The position numbers and the translations under genes are program-made. This document shows positions 15,991-25,123 of a DNA stretch of 44,946 nt, piece by piece. Each line of letters begins with the position of its first letter. Position 1 is the first letter of the stretch. Source of the stretch: Bacillota bacterium (lineage in GTDB: Bacteria; Bacillota; Clostridia; Clostridiales; Clostridiaceae). The stretch spans positions 1 through 44,946 of the forward strand of contig JAEZKY010000039.1 in the NCBI GenBank assembly GCA_023435985.1, written 5' to 3'. The notes below the pieces were generated by a model. The model was not told where the DNA came from. It worked only from the letters and a program-made list of their open reading frames with translations, and did not search any database.

Positions 15991-16872
15991 TTAAATATCC
16001 TCTATTGGCTGAAATACATATAGCTCACAATAATTATCCTTTGATCTTGAATTATCTATATATTCAAACCTAAAGGTATCTGCAAACTTATATCCGGATT
16101 TGAAAATCCATTTTCTATATAGTTGAACTAAAAGACGCCCTAAATGCCTGGCATTAAGATTGTCTGGACAAAAGAAGCCAACAAAGCGGAATACTACGTA
16201 TTTATGAGCTGGGATAGATATACTTGTCATTCCTTCTGGAACAGAATTTAAATCTGATACCTGAGCACTTGGAACATAATATATAAAACCATCGCTGCTC
16301 CAATCTGTAAATCCAAAATACTCTTCTGGATTGATTATGTTTTGAATTTTATCCTTATGATTATAAAAGAAGTCTCTTCCATATATGTTTGCACTTTTAT
16401 CACCAGATTTACTTAATATTTTGTGTTTAATTCCAATTAAATTGAATTTTTGTTTGAATACAAAATGAGGAGTATAGGTGATTGAGTCGCCTATGGATAA
16501 AATGTCATTAATATTGATTTTTTCTTTAAGTACTAAGCTAAGTGAAGAATTATCAGATCTCACTTTTACAGGAGTATGACCAAAACATTTTTTAAAAGCC
16601 CTAATATAGGATTGTTCATAATCAAAGCCATAGCTTAAGGCAATATCAATGATTCGCATACTTGTATTTATAAGTTCATTAATACTATTTGTTAATTTGC
16701 GTCCTTGAACATATTCAATGATAGATTCACCTGTTAACGATTTAAAAATCCTGTGTAGATAATACTTTGACAGTCCAGTATGAAGAGATATATCATCTAA
16801 AGTGATTTTATCATAAAGATTATCTTCAATATATTCTACGGTTTCAATAATAGTTTCTTTTAAGTCTTTCAT
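15991..16872 (-). CDS. AraC-family regulator with GyrI-like effector domain
   Basis: 293 aa. The N-terminal half holds two HTH units of the AraC family (about 10-105): DDISLHTGLSKYYLHRIFKS and then ALSYGFDYEQSYIRAFKKCF followed by GHTPVKVR. The C-terminal half (about 125-290) fits the GyrI/AraC_E_bind effector domain seen in Rob- and BmrR-like proteins, ending in Trp/Phe-rich strands (KWIFKSGYKFADTFRFEYI). Such proteins usually bind hydrophobic or cationic small molecules and activate efflux or detoxification genes. The neighbouring fabF is divergent, 203 bases away, but a link is not implied by its function. Confidence 0.87.
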   Translation of the reverse strand: MKDLKETIIETVEYIEDNLYDKITLDDISLHTGLSKYYLHRIFKSLTGESIIEYVQGRKLTNSINELINTSMRIIDIALSYGFDYEQSYIRAFKKCFGHTPVKVRSDNSSLSLVLKEKININDILSIGDSITYTPHFVFKQKFNLIGIKHKILSKSGDKSANIYGRDFFYNHKDKIQNIINPEEYFGFTDWSSDGFIYYVPSAQVSDLNSVPEGMTSISIPAHKYVVFRFVGFFCPDNLNARHLGRLLVQLYRKWIFKSGYKFADTFRFEYIDNSRSKDNYCELYVFQPIEDI

Positions 16873-17075
16873 AATTTAAACACCTTTTCTTAGAAATAAT
16901 TGCAATAATAAAAAGCAACATCTGTTAATTTTAATGGATAATTTTAATTATAATTGTATTAAAGGCGATTATGTATTATTCGTTTTAATTCATTATATAG
17001 GATTATAGTTATTAATGTAAATACTATAAGATCTAAAAATATTTATAGACTTTATACATTTAGGAGGGTTTTACT

Positions 17076-18311
17076 ATGAAAAGAAGAGTAGTAATCACAG
17101 GGATGGGATCTGTTTCATCTCTTGGAATAGGAGCAGATAAACTTTGGGAATCAATAAAGAGCGGTAAATGTGGAATCAGTGAAATTGAAAGAATAGATGT
17201 TTCCGATATACCAGCTAAAGTTGCAGCAGAAGTAAAAGATTTTAATCCGGAAGATTTTATGGATAAAAAGGAAGCTAGAAGAACTGATAGATTTGCACAA
17301 TTTGCTTTAGCAGCAGCTAAATTAGCAGTCGAGGATTCAAAGCTTGATCTAGAGAAGGTAGATAGAGATAGGCTTGGAGTATTCATTGGAAGTGGTACAG
17401 GTGGAATTGAAACTGTAGAAAATCAATGTAATCAATTTTTAGAGAAAGGATATAAAAGAGTAAGTCCATTTTTAGTACCAATGATGATATGTAATATGGC
17501 TTCAGGATTAGTTGCTATAAAATTTGGAGCAAATGGGTATAATGAATGTACTGTAACAGCATGTGCTTCTTCAACTAATGCAATTGGAAATGCATTTAAG
17601 GTAATTCAAAGAAATGATGCAGATATTATGATAGCAGGAGGAGCAGAAGCATGTATCACAAGACTTACTATATCAGGTTTTTGTGCAAGTAAAGCTATGA
17701 CAACAAATCCTGATCCTAAAACGGCTTGTAGACCGTTTGACACAGAAAGAAATGGTTTCGTAATGGGAGAAGGTTCAGGAATACTTATTCTTGAGGAACT
17801 TGAGCATGCGATAAGCAGAGGTGCTAATATAATTGCAGAGGTTGTTGGATATGGCTGCACAAATGATGCATACCATATAACTGCACCATCAGAAGGTGGA
17901 GAAGGAGCTGCAAAATGTATGCAGAACGCGATTAAAGATGCAGATATAAATCCAGCAGACATTGGATATATAAATGCTCATGGAACGTCTACACCAGCAA
18001 ATGATAAAACTGAGACAAAAGCTATAAAAACTGTTTTTGGAGACTATGCACATGAAGTTCCAATTAGTTCCACAAAGTCAATGACAGGACATTTACTAGG
18101 AGCTTCAGGGGCTATTGAGGCAATAATTGTAGCATCTTCAATTAAAGATGGTTTTATTCCTCCAACAATAAATTATAAGAATCCAGATCCTGAGTGCGAT
18201 TTAAACTATGTGCCTAATGAAGGCAAAAAGTTAGAATTTACTTATGCTTTAAGCAATTCATTTGGATTCGGTGGACATAATGCATCAATTATTTTAAAAG
18301 CTTTTAATTAA
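17076..18311 (+). CDS. fabF: Beta-ketoacyl-ACP synthase II
   Basis: 411 aa, the usual FabF length. It condenses malonyl-ACP with acyl-ACP in fatty-acid elongation. The Cys-His-His active site is visible: Cys163 in TVTACASS, His302 in NAHGTSTP, His339 in KSMTGHLLG with the nearby Lys334. SD AGGAGGG precedes ATG. It is monocistronic, outside the main clostridial fab cluster (fabH-acpP-fabK-fabD-fabG-fabF), so it is likely an additional copy; acyl-chain preference is unknown. Confidence 0.94.
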   Translation: MKRRVVITGMGSVSSLGIGADKLWESIKSGKCGISEIERIDVSDIPAKVAAEVKDFNPEDFMDKKEARRTDRFAQFALAAAKLAVEDSKLDLEKVDRDRLGVFIGSGTGGIETVENQCNQFLEKGYKRVSPFLVPMMICNMASGLVAIKFGANGYNECTVTACASSTNAIGNAFKVIQRNDADIMIAGGAEACITRLTISGFCASKAMTTNPDPKTACRPFDTERNGFVMGEGSGILILEELEHAISRGANIIAEVVGYGCTNDAYHITAPSEGGEGAAKCMQNAIKDADINPADIGYINAHGTSTPANDKTETKAIKTVFGDYAHEVPISSTKSMTGHLLGASGAIEAIIVASSIKDGFIPPTINYKNPDPECDLNYVPNEGKKLEFTYALSNSFGFGGHNASIILKAFN

Positions 18312-18325
18312 TTAAGAGAATATTT

Positions 18326-18359
18326 ACTACACCAAAAATATATTTTTGGTGTAGTTTTT
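18326..18359 (+). terminator. Terminator after fabF
   Basis: Perfect palindrome ACTACACCAAAAATA / TATTTTTGGTGTAGT (18326-18355) followed by TTTT. Confidence 0.88.
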
Positions 18360-18415
18360 CTTATTATATCTAAATTTATATCAGAGAATACTTATATATT
18401 TATCAATAAAAATAG

Positions 18416-18443
18416 TTACAAATTTTTTATGTTGTAGTATAAT
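18416..18443 (+). promoter_or_regulatory. Sigma-A promoter upstream of helD
   Basis: TTACAA (18416-18421) and TATAAT (18438-18443) separated by 16 bases. Transcription from about 18450 would first pass an SD (AAGAAAGG, 18465-18472) with ATG 18481, then the repeat remnant at 18508, and then reach helD at 18621. Confidence 0.6.
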
Positions 18444-18480
18444 AAAAGTTTCCAATAAAAAATTAAGAAAGGAAAATATA

Positions 18481-18507
18481 ATGACTTTAATAAGATGCAT
18501 GAAATAA
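18481..18507 (+). other. Eight-codon reading frame with strong translation signals, ending at a repeat remnant
   Basis: AAGAAAGG lies eight bases upstream of ATG 18481; the frame encodes MTLIRCMK and stops with TAA at 18505-18507. The repeat remnant's GGCAC starts at the next base. It is either the start of a gene interrupted by the repeat or a leader peptide; see findings. Confidence 0.5.
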
Positions 18508-18558
18508 GGCACATGAAAATAATCTGGCAGATGGGCTTGTTATTTTTTTGATTGTGCC
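18508..18558. mobile_element. Internally deleted copy of the GGCAC repeat
   Basis: One end GGCACATGAAAATAA (18508-18522) is joined directly to the other end, CTGGCAGATGGGCTTGTTAT followed by TTTTTTGATTGTGCC (to 18558). The two ends match the right and left ends of the 15772-15927 copy in opposite orientation; roughly 100 central bases are missing. A degenerate echo, TTGATTGTGCTAAAGTTT, follows at about 18588-18605. Confidence 0.65.
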
Positions 18559-18620
18559 TAAACTAATATTTAAATTAGTTACCCTCTTGATTGTGCTAAA
18601 GTTTAAAGGCCCATTATACA

Positions 18621-20900
18621 ATGTATACTAATATGGATGTGAATTTAAAAGAAGAAAAAGAAGTATTATTTCAAAAGAAGAATTTAATACAAGAAGAACT
18701 AAAAGAGAAAAAAACAAAGTTTCAAGCAGTGGAAGAAAAACTTAACAGACTCAATAAAGAAATAAAGACATTTAGTGAAGAGAAAGTAGCAAATGAACTG
18801 ATTTTTAAGCACTTAGGTGAGGATATAGAAAAGTATGAAGAATCATTAAATGAACCTTATTTTGGAAGAGTAGATTTTAGGGAACATCGTGGATTTACAG
18901 AAAGTATTTACATTGGAAAGAAAGGGATAAACAGTAGTAAGGATGGCGAAGAGGTAGTTGTAGATTGGAGAGCACCAGTTGCAGATTTGTATTATAGCGG
19001 AACAGGTGGAGAAGCGTATTATACAGCTCCAAAAGGAATTATTGAAGGAATACTTGAACTAAAGAGAAAATTTTTGTACAAGGATAATGATATAGAACGG
19101 CTATTTGATGAAGGTCTAAATGAAATCATTATAAACGGAGGAGAAGGGCAAAACTTAGTTGATGAATTTTTAAAGATTAACCTTGAAGAGAATAGAGGAA
19201 AAAAACTCAAGGAAGTTGTTGCTACAATTCAAAAAGAGCAAAATGAAATAATAAGATGGCCTAAGAACCTGCCTATAATAGTTCAAGGTTCAGCAGGATC
19301 AGGAAAAACAACAATAGCATTACATAGATTGGCATACCTTATTTATAGATATAAAGAAAATATGAGTGGGAGTGAGATTTTAGTTTTGGCTCCTAACAAA
19401 TTATTTCTAAACTATATCTCAGATATTTTACCAAGCCTTGGAGCTGATGAGGTTAATCAAAGTACCTTCGAAGAACTCATTTTATCAAAGCTTAAATTAA
19501 AAGAAAAGATATTAAACAAAGATGAAAAGATAATGAAAATCATTGAAGAAAAGGATGAGCACACGAAAAAGCTCATAGTAAATTCAAGTAAGGTTAAAGG
19601 AACATTGGTGTTTAAAACCATGTTAGACAGATATATTTCCTTAGTTGAAAAAAATACTTTAAATATAGAAGATATTAAAGTTGGAGAAGAAATATTATTT
19701 GATAAAAAAGAAATAAAAAGATTATACTCTATGGATCTTAAAGCTTACCCAATAAATAAGAGGAAAAATGAAATAAAGAAATATTTAAATTTAAAGATAA
19801 AGGGAAAAATTGAAGCTCTGTCAATAGAGATAGATAACAAGTGGGAGAGGAAAATACGAGAAATTAGAAATGGGGAGAGAGATTCAGAAGAAAGAAGAAA
19901 AAAACTTATAAGCTTATATGAAGAACGGGATAAAATAAAAGAAAATATAAAAAATAACAGTAAAAAGGAATTTAATAATTATTTTAAAGAATGGAAAGAT
20001 GTGAATTCAAGGGAGATATATTATAGCTTTTACAATGGGGATTTGTTTGAAGAAGCTACAGTTAATAAAATACCTAAGGTTTTAGCGGATTATATGAAAG
20101 AAGAATTCAATAATAACCATGAGAAGAATATAATTGATGAAGATGATTTGGCAGCTCTCGGGTATCTTAGAATCTTACTTGAAGGAATAGATGAAAAAGA
20201 AAAATTTGAATATATTGTAGTCGATGAGGCTCAAGACTATAGTCCATTTCAAGTTTATTTAGTAAATAGTTTTGCTAGGGGGAACGCTTTAACCTTAGTT
20301 GGGGATTTAGCCCAGGGGATTTATTATTACAAAGGCTTAAAAACCTGGGAAGACATAACAGAAAGTGTTTTTGATGGCAATGCAACATATGTTCAGCTTA
20401 CCCAAAGTTATAGATCAACTGTTGAAATAATCGATTTTGCTCAAAAAACATTAAATGCGCAAAATTTAGGACTTAAAGATGCAAAGCCGGTTTTAAGACA
20501 TGGAGCTAGACCGGAAATAGTGAAGGTTTCAAATGATGAAGAAGCTCTTTTGGCTATAGAAAATATAATAGAAAATGCAGTAGAACAAGGAAAACGCACT
20601 ATAGCAGTAATAACAAAGGATGGATTAGAAGCAGCTAAAATATATAATCTTCTGAAGAAGAGTAAGTATACCTTTGAAGTAGTGGAAGGGAAAGAAAAAG
20701 AATTAAAGGAAGAGCTAATAGTAATTCCGTCATATTTTACTAAAGGTTTAGAATTTGATTGTACAATAATATTAAATCCAAGCAAAGAAAATTATAAAGA
20801 GAATACTTTAGATGAAAGATTATTGTATGTTTCATTAACCAGAGCGCTGCATTTAGAGTATATAATTGAAAAAGACGAGATAAGTAAGTTAATAATATAG
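18621..20900 (+). CDS. helD: HelD-like UvrD-family helicase (RNA polymerase recycling factor)
   Basis: 759 aa. The coiled-coil N-terminus (about 5-65, many Glu/Lys/Leu) is the arm that HelD inserts into RNA polymerase. Superfamily 1 motor motifs follow: Walker A GSAGSGKTT (about 222-230), motif II VVDEAQDYSP (about 533-542), motif III-like LTLVGDLAQGIYYYKG, motif IV TQSYRST and a C-terminal motif VI-like LLYVSLTRAL. HelD proteins release stalled RNA polymerase from DNA or RNA using ATP. In Bacillus subtilis HelD is 774 aa, so length fits. The SD of ATG 18621 is weak (AAAGG about 12 bases upstream). A repeat remnant and the short frame at 18481 lie in its leader. Confidence 0.86.
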   Translation: MYTNMDVNLKEEKEVLFQKKNLIQEELKEKKTKFQAVEEKLNRLNKEIKTFSEEKVANELIFKHLGEDIEKYEESLNEPYFGRVDFREHRGFTESIYIGKKGINSSKDGEEVVVDWRAPVADLYYSGTGGEAYYTAPKGIIEGILELKRKFLYKDNDIERLFDEGLNEIIINGGEGQNLVDEFLKINLEENRGKKLKEVVATIQKEQNEIIRWPKNLPIIVQGSAGSGKTTIALHRLAYLIYRYKENMSGSEILVLAPNKLFLNYISDILPSLGADEVNQSTFEELILSKLKLKEKILNKDEKIMKIIEEKDEHTKKLIVNSSKVKGTLVFKTMLDRYISLVEKNTLNIEDIKVGEEILFDKKEIKRLYSMDLKAYPINKRKNEIKKYLNLKIKGKIEALSIEIDNKWERKIREIRNGERDSEERRKKLISLYEERDKIKENIKNNSKKEFNNYFKEWKDVNSREIYYSFYNGDLFEEATVNKIPKVLADYMKEEFNNNHEKNIIDEDDLAALGYLRILLEGIDEKEKFEYIVVDEAQDYSPFQVYLVNSFARGNALTLVGDLAQGIYYYKGLKTWEDITESVFDGNATYVQLTQSYRSTVEIIDFAQKTLNAQNLGLKDAKPVLRHGARPEIVKVSNDEEALLAIENIIENAVEQGKRTIAVITKDGLEAAKIYNLLKKSKYTFEVVEGKEKELKEELIVIPSYFTKGLEFDCTIILNPSKENYKENTLDERLLYVSLTRALHLEYIIEKDEISKLII

Positions 20901-20909
20901 ATAAATAGT

Positions 20910-20947
20910 GAAAGCAATATCAGTTCTTTGTAGCAGATATCGCTTTC
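20910..20947 (+). terminator. Hairpin after helD
   Basis: GAAAGCAATATC (20910-20921) pairs with GATATCGCTTTC (20936-20947) with one mismatch, nine bases after the helD stop. The U-run is poor (ATATATTC). Confidence 0.6.
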
Positions 20948-20957
20948 ATATATTCAG

Positions 20958-21485
20958 TAAAACAGGAGATAAGAATGAGGATTCTGGAAACTATGCATTA
21001 TTAGACATGAGTAAATCCTTAGATTGGATAAATGAGAATATTACAGGTTTTGGAGGAAATCCCAAGAACATAACAGCTTCAGGGTTTTCAGCCGGCGGAA
21101 GAGATGTGATGGCGATGCTTATTTCACCAATTTTTAGAGGAAAATTTCAAAAGGCAATTTCATTCAGCGGAGGAATGACAACTGCAGACCCAGAAGACAG
21201 TGCTAAAGTAATTGCAAAAGCTATTGCTCCACTTGTAGTTAAAGACAAGATTAAGACTACAGAGGATGAAGCATATAACTGGCTGCTAACTGATGGAAAG
21301 GATGTAAAAGATTATTTATACGGACTTTCAGCAGATAGATTAGCTATAATGATGTTATAAAAGAAATGGAAGCTGATACTACAGTATCAAAAGAAACTAA
21401 AGATGATTTAATAAAGAACGTCTTAAATGGCGCTGGTTCAGCGGAAAGCTTGATGAACACTTTAATAATCAAAGTCTCTGGATAA
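20958..21485 (+). pseudogene. Broken carboxylesterase (type-B esterase family) remnant
   Basis: The readable part starts near KTGDKNEDSGNYALLDM and includes the esterase nucleophile elbow GFSAGGRD (the Ser of the GXSXGG motif) with FGGNPKNITASG before it. These are family hallmarks, but the roughly 190 N-terminal residues are absent, and the frame hits a stop at 21358-21360 just after YGLSADRLA. A second frame (from about 21340 to 21485) continues with an esterase-neutral EADTTVSKETKDDLIK stretch. The catalytic Glu/Asp and His regions are not seen. There is no SD or convincing start; a helD terminator hairpin sits directly upstream. Deletion plus frameshift makes it non-functional. Confidence 0.75.
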
Positions 21486-21505
21486 AATAATAAAATGTGA
21501 GTATT

Positions 21506-21546
21506 GTGCATGTTCTTACTAAAATGAAGAGCATGCACCTTTTTAA
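21506..21546 (+). terminator. Terminator left by the broken esterase
   Basis: GTGCATGTTCTT (21506-21517) pairs with AAGAGCATGCAC (21527-21538, one G:U), followed by CTTTTTAAA. It marks the old 3' end of the esterase transcript. Confidence 0.8.
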
Positions 21547-21706
21547 ATTTTTTATACAACTATTATCAAAGCTGATTATAGTTGCGTCCATATTATCTTG
21601 AGTATCGTTACTTTGAAGAATAGAATATCTAAGTATATTATCTGAATTCGTTTGTATTATTTTAGGCGAATATGTTGGGTTTCCTTAAATCATTGTCTTA
21701 CAGAAG

Positions 21707-23140
21707 TTATTTAACAACGTTATATGCATTAAGCATTCCAGCTCCATAGTATTCGGCGTGTTTATCACTGTCCAATTTATCAGCAGTCTTGTAAATTTTT
21801 TTGGCAACCTCTTTTGGAGTAAGTTTATTATTTTTACAAATAATGAGTGCAGCAGCAGCTGACACTTTTGGAGCTGAAAATGATGTTCCTTGCTGATAAG
21901 TATATTGAGAATTTTTATAAGCAGTAAAACATAGATTACTTTTATCTTTGGTAACAGATGTATCTCCTCCTGGTGCAGATATGTCTATAAAATCATCTCC
22001 ATAATTAGAATATGAGGCTAGATTATCATCTTTTCCGGTAGCAGAAACAGTTATAACACCCTTTATGGTACCAGGAGATTCATATGTCAATCCCTCATAT
22101 ATAAATCCATCACTGCTATATTTATTATTAAGATAGTTAGTTAGATTTTTCTTATCAGAACAATTCTGCTTTTCATTTCCAGCGGCTACAACTACTGTTA
22201 CTCCATTAGAAACAGCATATTTTATAGCTCTCTTTAATAATGAGTATTCTGCCATATCACTACCTAAATAATATTTAATCCCCGTAGTCGAATCAGTCCA
22301 GTAACATTTTCCTTTTAGGTCATAGCTACCAAGGCTTAAATTTATAACTTTAACACCGTCATTAGTAGCATCAATTATCGCTGAGGCACAAATAGTTGCA
22401 GTAGTGTCACCTTTTTGATTAAAAACTCGATAACTTTTAAATCCAATATTAGGTGCAACACCTTTTATTCTTCCGTTTCCAGCAATTTCTCCTGCAACAC
22501 TTGTCCCATGCCCGATTCGATCAGTTACATCTTCAGGATCTCCAATCTCCGATGAATCATCTTTAAAGTTGGCTGGAACTAGATTTTTTCCACCTAAAAA
22601 ATTATTAACTAAATCAGGATGTATTGTATCTATACCTGAATCTATAATTCCGACAATAACACTATGATTTCCAGAGTTTAAATTAAAACTTTCACCATTA
22701 TTTGTAACTCTTTTGATATCCCATTGATATTTTTCATATAGATCATCAGAAATATTGCTAGAATCTTCTGCTGATTCTGTAAATGCTTCTGTTGTAATCT
22801 CATTTGATGATAGCTTAATTTCATGATTAGGTGCTAAAGATTGTACACTATTTTCAGATTTAATTGTAGCTATTAAGTTTATAGGACATTTAACTTCAAT
22901 TCCTCCTAAGTCAGAAAATTCATTTATAATTTTTCCTCCAGAATTAGTTACAATTTTTTCTACGGCCTTATTAATACTTCCATCCTTAAATAAAATTACC
23001 AAGTCAATGTCTTCGTTATACATGGTTACTGCTTGACTAGTAGTAACTTTTTGGCTTTCAAATGCGAATACAGGCCTGCTTATTATAAATAAACTTAAGC
23101 AAAGCCCAATTACGCACATACATATATTTGTTGTTTTCAT
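21707..23140 (-). CDS. Secreted subtilisin-like serine protease (S8) with I9 propeptide
   Basis: 477 aa from ATG 23140, preceded on the minus strand by GAGAGG seven bases upstream; a longer start 30 bases further lacks an SD. Signal peptide: basic MKTTN, hydrophobic core, cleavage probably after FA-FA near residue 26. An inhibitor I9-type prodomain (about 45-110, containing LVILFKDGSINKAVEKIV) precedes the catalytic domain. Triad: Asp167 (IIDSGID), His211 (RIGHGTSVAG), Ser420 (GTSFSAPKVS). Exported through the Sec pathway and matured by signal peptidase and self-cleavage; probably nutrient scavenging or cell-wall/protein turnover. No cell-wall anchor is visible. Confidence 0.93.
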   Translation of the reverse strand: MKTTNICMCVIGLCLSLFIISRPVFAFESQKVTTSQAVTMYNEDIDLVILFKDGSINKAVEKIVTNSGGKIINEFSDLGGIEVKCPINLIATIKSENSVQSLAPNHEIKLSSNEITTEAFTESAEDSSNISDDLYEKYQWDIKRVTNNGESFNLNSGNHSVIVGIIDSGIDTIHPDLVNNFLGGKNLVPANFKDDSSEIGDPEDVTDRIGHGTSVAGEIAGNGRIKGVAPNIGFKSYRVFNQKGDTTATICASAIIDATNDGVKVINLSLGSYDLKGKCYWTDSTTGIKYYLGSDMAEYSLLKRAIKYAVSNGVTVVVAAGNEKQNCSDKKNLTNYLNNKYSSDGFIYEGLTYESPGTIKGVITVSATGKDDNLASYSNYGDDFIDISAPGGDTSVTKDKSNLCFTAYKNSQYTYQQGTSFSAPKVSAAAALIICKNNKLTPKEVAKKIYKTADKLDSDKHAEYYGAGMLNAYNVVK

Positions 23141-23402
23141 TTTATACCTCTCTTTGTCTAATATTTTCACTATTTAATACATATTACCATATTTTTTTAT
23201 AAATTCCAATTTTATAAACATGAACAGACAAAATTAGAGTGGAAATTATTATTACAACAGATATACATTAGGTTCTTATTGTATATACATATAGTCCTTT
23301 TATAATTCTAATTTTAAAGAATACATTATTCTAATGATGATTTTAACAATCTAAATAACAGCCAAGAATTATAATATAAGTTGCTATATGTTTTGGAAGG
23401 AA

Positions 23403-24038
23403 TTAACGTTTTAAGGTATGGGAAGCTTTGAACTTTCTTATACTGTTTAAAAAGTATATATAAATAAGATCAAATACTGAGCAGAAAATCCCAATGACGA
23501 GAGCTAACCTATTTCCGTAGATAATGCCGAATAAAATTGTAGGAGCTAGAGTTCCAATCCATTTATTAATAGCAATAACTAAATTTTGGCCTTTTAAATC
23601 ATTTCGGTGAACGAGCATATTGATGAATAGTATGGACATAATAAGATTTTGAAGAAAAGCTGAGTAGATTTGCCCTGAACCTCCAAATTCTATAATAAAG
23701 AAATACTGAAGGACAAAGGACATAAGAAATATGATTAGAGTCCAAGGTATAAAATATTCTCTGTTACAGTAAGGTGGAAAATAGCTCTTTCCGTAGAATA
23801 GGTAAGTAAAAATAATAAAAATATTTAAAAACAACCATATGAAAGTAATCCATGTTTGAGTGCTTGTATAATTATGATTTATTAAATTAAAATAGGAATA
23901 TATAACCTCCCAGGAAAAGTTAAGAGTGAGTGCAATAAATGGCATTCCATAAGTTTTTTCTTTGAAACCAGAAACAATCAGTTTAAGATAAACAATTGTC
24001 CAACAAAAACCACTTAACAATAACAAAAAAATTACCAT
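23403..24038 (-). CDS. Seven-helix membrane protein, possibly related to transmembrane terpene cyclases
   Basis: 211 aa, about seven hydrophobic helices with short loops. The segment YGMPFIALTLNFSWEVIYSY (about 30-49), with Glu after Asn-x-x-Trp, and a following Trp-rich helix FIWLFLNIFIIF resemble the transmembrane-type terpene cyclase family (Pyr4/PaxB-like), in which a Glu and an Asp are catalytic. Here the usual Asp of the second helix appears as Asn, so activity is doubtful. Membership is from motif memory only, with no search done. It could equally be an uncharacterised clostridial membrane protein. Alone in its transcript, with GGGGG-type SD before ATG. Confidence 0.55.
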   Translation of the reverse strand: MVIFLLLLSGFCWTIVYLKLIVSGFKEKTYGMPFIALTLNFSWEVIYSYFNLINHNYTSTQTWITFIWLFLNIFIIFTYLFYGKSYFPPYCNREYFIPWTLIIFLMSFVLQYFFIIEFGGSGQIYSAFLQNLIMSILFINMLVHRNDLKGQNLVIAINKWIGTLAPTILFGIIYGNRLALVIGIFCSVFDLIYIYFLNSIRKFKASHTLKR

Positions 24039-24230
24039 AACAATTTCCCCCCATAATTTCTATATATGTAAGTTAAGTAAATGAATTTATAAATATCAAC
24101 TCTAAATTTATCTATAAATGTGGTTATATATTAATACATTTACAATTCATATTATTATAGAATATTCAGTTATACCAGAAACTAGAATTGTTAGGGTAAT
24201 AATTAGTAAAGTAAATTTTATATGAAGCTA

Positions 24231-24276
24231 AAAAAGAGGTGCAAAATTGTTATTAAGCAATTTTACGCCTCTTTTT
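24231..24276 (-). terminator. Terminator after the nitroreductase
   Basis: AAAAAGAGG(T)GCAAAATTG (24231-24249) pairs with CAATTTTACGCCTCTTTTT (24258-24276) with one mismatch. It ends the minus-strand nitroreductase and is symmetrical enough to work both ways. Confidence 0.85.
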
Positions 24277-24301
24277 AAAGGTATTATATATAAATAGATA
24301 A

Positions 24302-24832
24302 TTATTTTATAAAAGTAGTTTCAATAGTTTGTTTTAATTCTTTTTCTGTAGTTAATGGTTCAGTTGGATAACCTATTGCTATTCCAGCAGTAAGTACAAA
24401 ACCTTCAGGTAAATTTAATTCTTTTAGTAATTCTTCATTTTTAGATATTGCATATGTGAAACCTAATAAGTATACACTTCCTAATCCTATATCAGTAGCA
24501 GCAAGAGACATATTCTCAATTATGCAAGATGCGTTAGCTAATTCAACTGCAGGTGCCTTTTCATTTGGTTGTCCAGAAACAACTATAAGTGTAGGTGCAG
24601 CATAAAGCGGATTCATTTTAGGATTATTAAATGCTTCTCTAGTAACATTTGTGATTTTATCTAATAAATTAGAATTTTGAATTACTGTTAGATGGAGTGA
24701 TTTATACGCACCCATTCCTACTGGTGCAGCATAACCAGCCTTTAAAATAGTATCTAAGGCTTCATCACTAATTTGTTCTGATTTATAACTTCTAGTAGAT
24801 TTACGTATTGCAATAGCTTTCATTAATTCCAT
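24302..24832 (-). CDS. Nitroreductase family protein
   Basis: 176 aa. An FMN-binding nitroreductase fold begins with the diagnostic AIAIRKSTRSYKSEQISDEA (about 6-25). A mid-protein ANASCIIENMSLAATDIGLG (about 97-116) and AIGYPTEP near 151-158 give the flavin and nicotinamide site. These enzymes reduce nitroaromatics, quinones or other electrophiles with NAD(P)H. It is divergent from an HxlR regulator whose type (HypR, YodB) is known to control nitroreductases in Bacillus. SD AGGAG precedes ATG on the minus strand. Confidence 0.9.
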   Translation of the reverse strand: MELMKAIAIRKSTRSYKSEQISDEALDTILKAGYAAPVGMGAYKSLHLTVIQNSNLLDKITNVTREAFNNPKMNPLYAAPTLIVVSGQPNEKAPAVELANASCIIENMSLAATDIGLGSVYLLGFTYAISKNEELLKELNLPEGFVLTAGIAIGYPTEPLTTEKELKQTIETTFIK

Positions 24833-24915
24833 ATTAAGAAATCTCCTTTATTCTATAATTTATTCAAGTTAGGCATAAATAAGAAATAATAAATTTGATA
24901 TGCAATATATATCTT

Positions 24916-24964
24916 TAGTTAGATAAGCAGCACTATTTTTGCAACTTAGCTGCTTGTCTAACTA
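24916..24964. promoter_or_regulatory. 16-bp inverted repeat between nitroreductase and hxlR
   Basis: TAGTTAGATAAGCAGC (24916-24931) and GCTGCTTGTCTAACTA (24949-24964) pair with one G:U around a 17-base loop. It is about 84 bases upstream of the nitroreductase and 45 bases upstream of the hxlR -35 box. It could be an operator region or RNA hairpin; no U-run follows on either strand. Confidence 0.4.
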
Positions 24965-25008
24965 AATAAAATAGAGATTAGAATTATGGTGCATACAAAT
25001 GTATTATT

Positions 25009-25037
25009 TTGAATATGCTAAATAAACTTGGTATAAT
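25009..25037 (+). promoter_or_regulatory. Sigma-A promoter of hxlR
   Basis: TTGAAT (25009-25014), 17 bases, then TATAAT (25032-25037) preceded by TGG, an extended -10. Transcription would begin near 25044, 80 bases before the start codon. Confidence 0.7.
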
Positions 25038-25123
25038 TATTATATCTACATAAAATTATATGGACAAGTACGCAGAATTTTATTATCAGGTATGATTTTT
25101 AATACCATGGAGGAGTTATAGAT

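Larger units (their letters stand above)
18312..18620 (+). other. Leader region of helD
   Basis: 309 bases containing, in order, the fabF terminator, the promoter at 18416-18443, the eight-codon frame, the deleted repeat copy, and a 20-base palindrome AACTAATATTTAAATTAGTT (18561-18580). No riboswitch is recognised. Confidence 0.55.
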
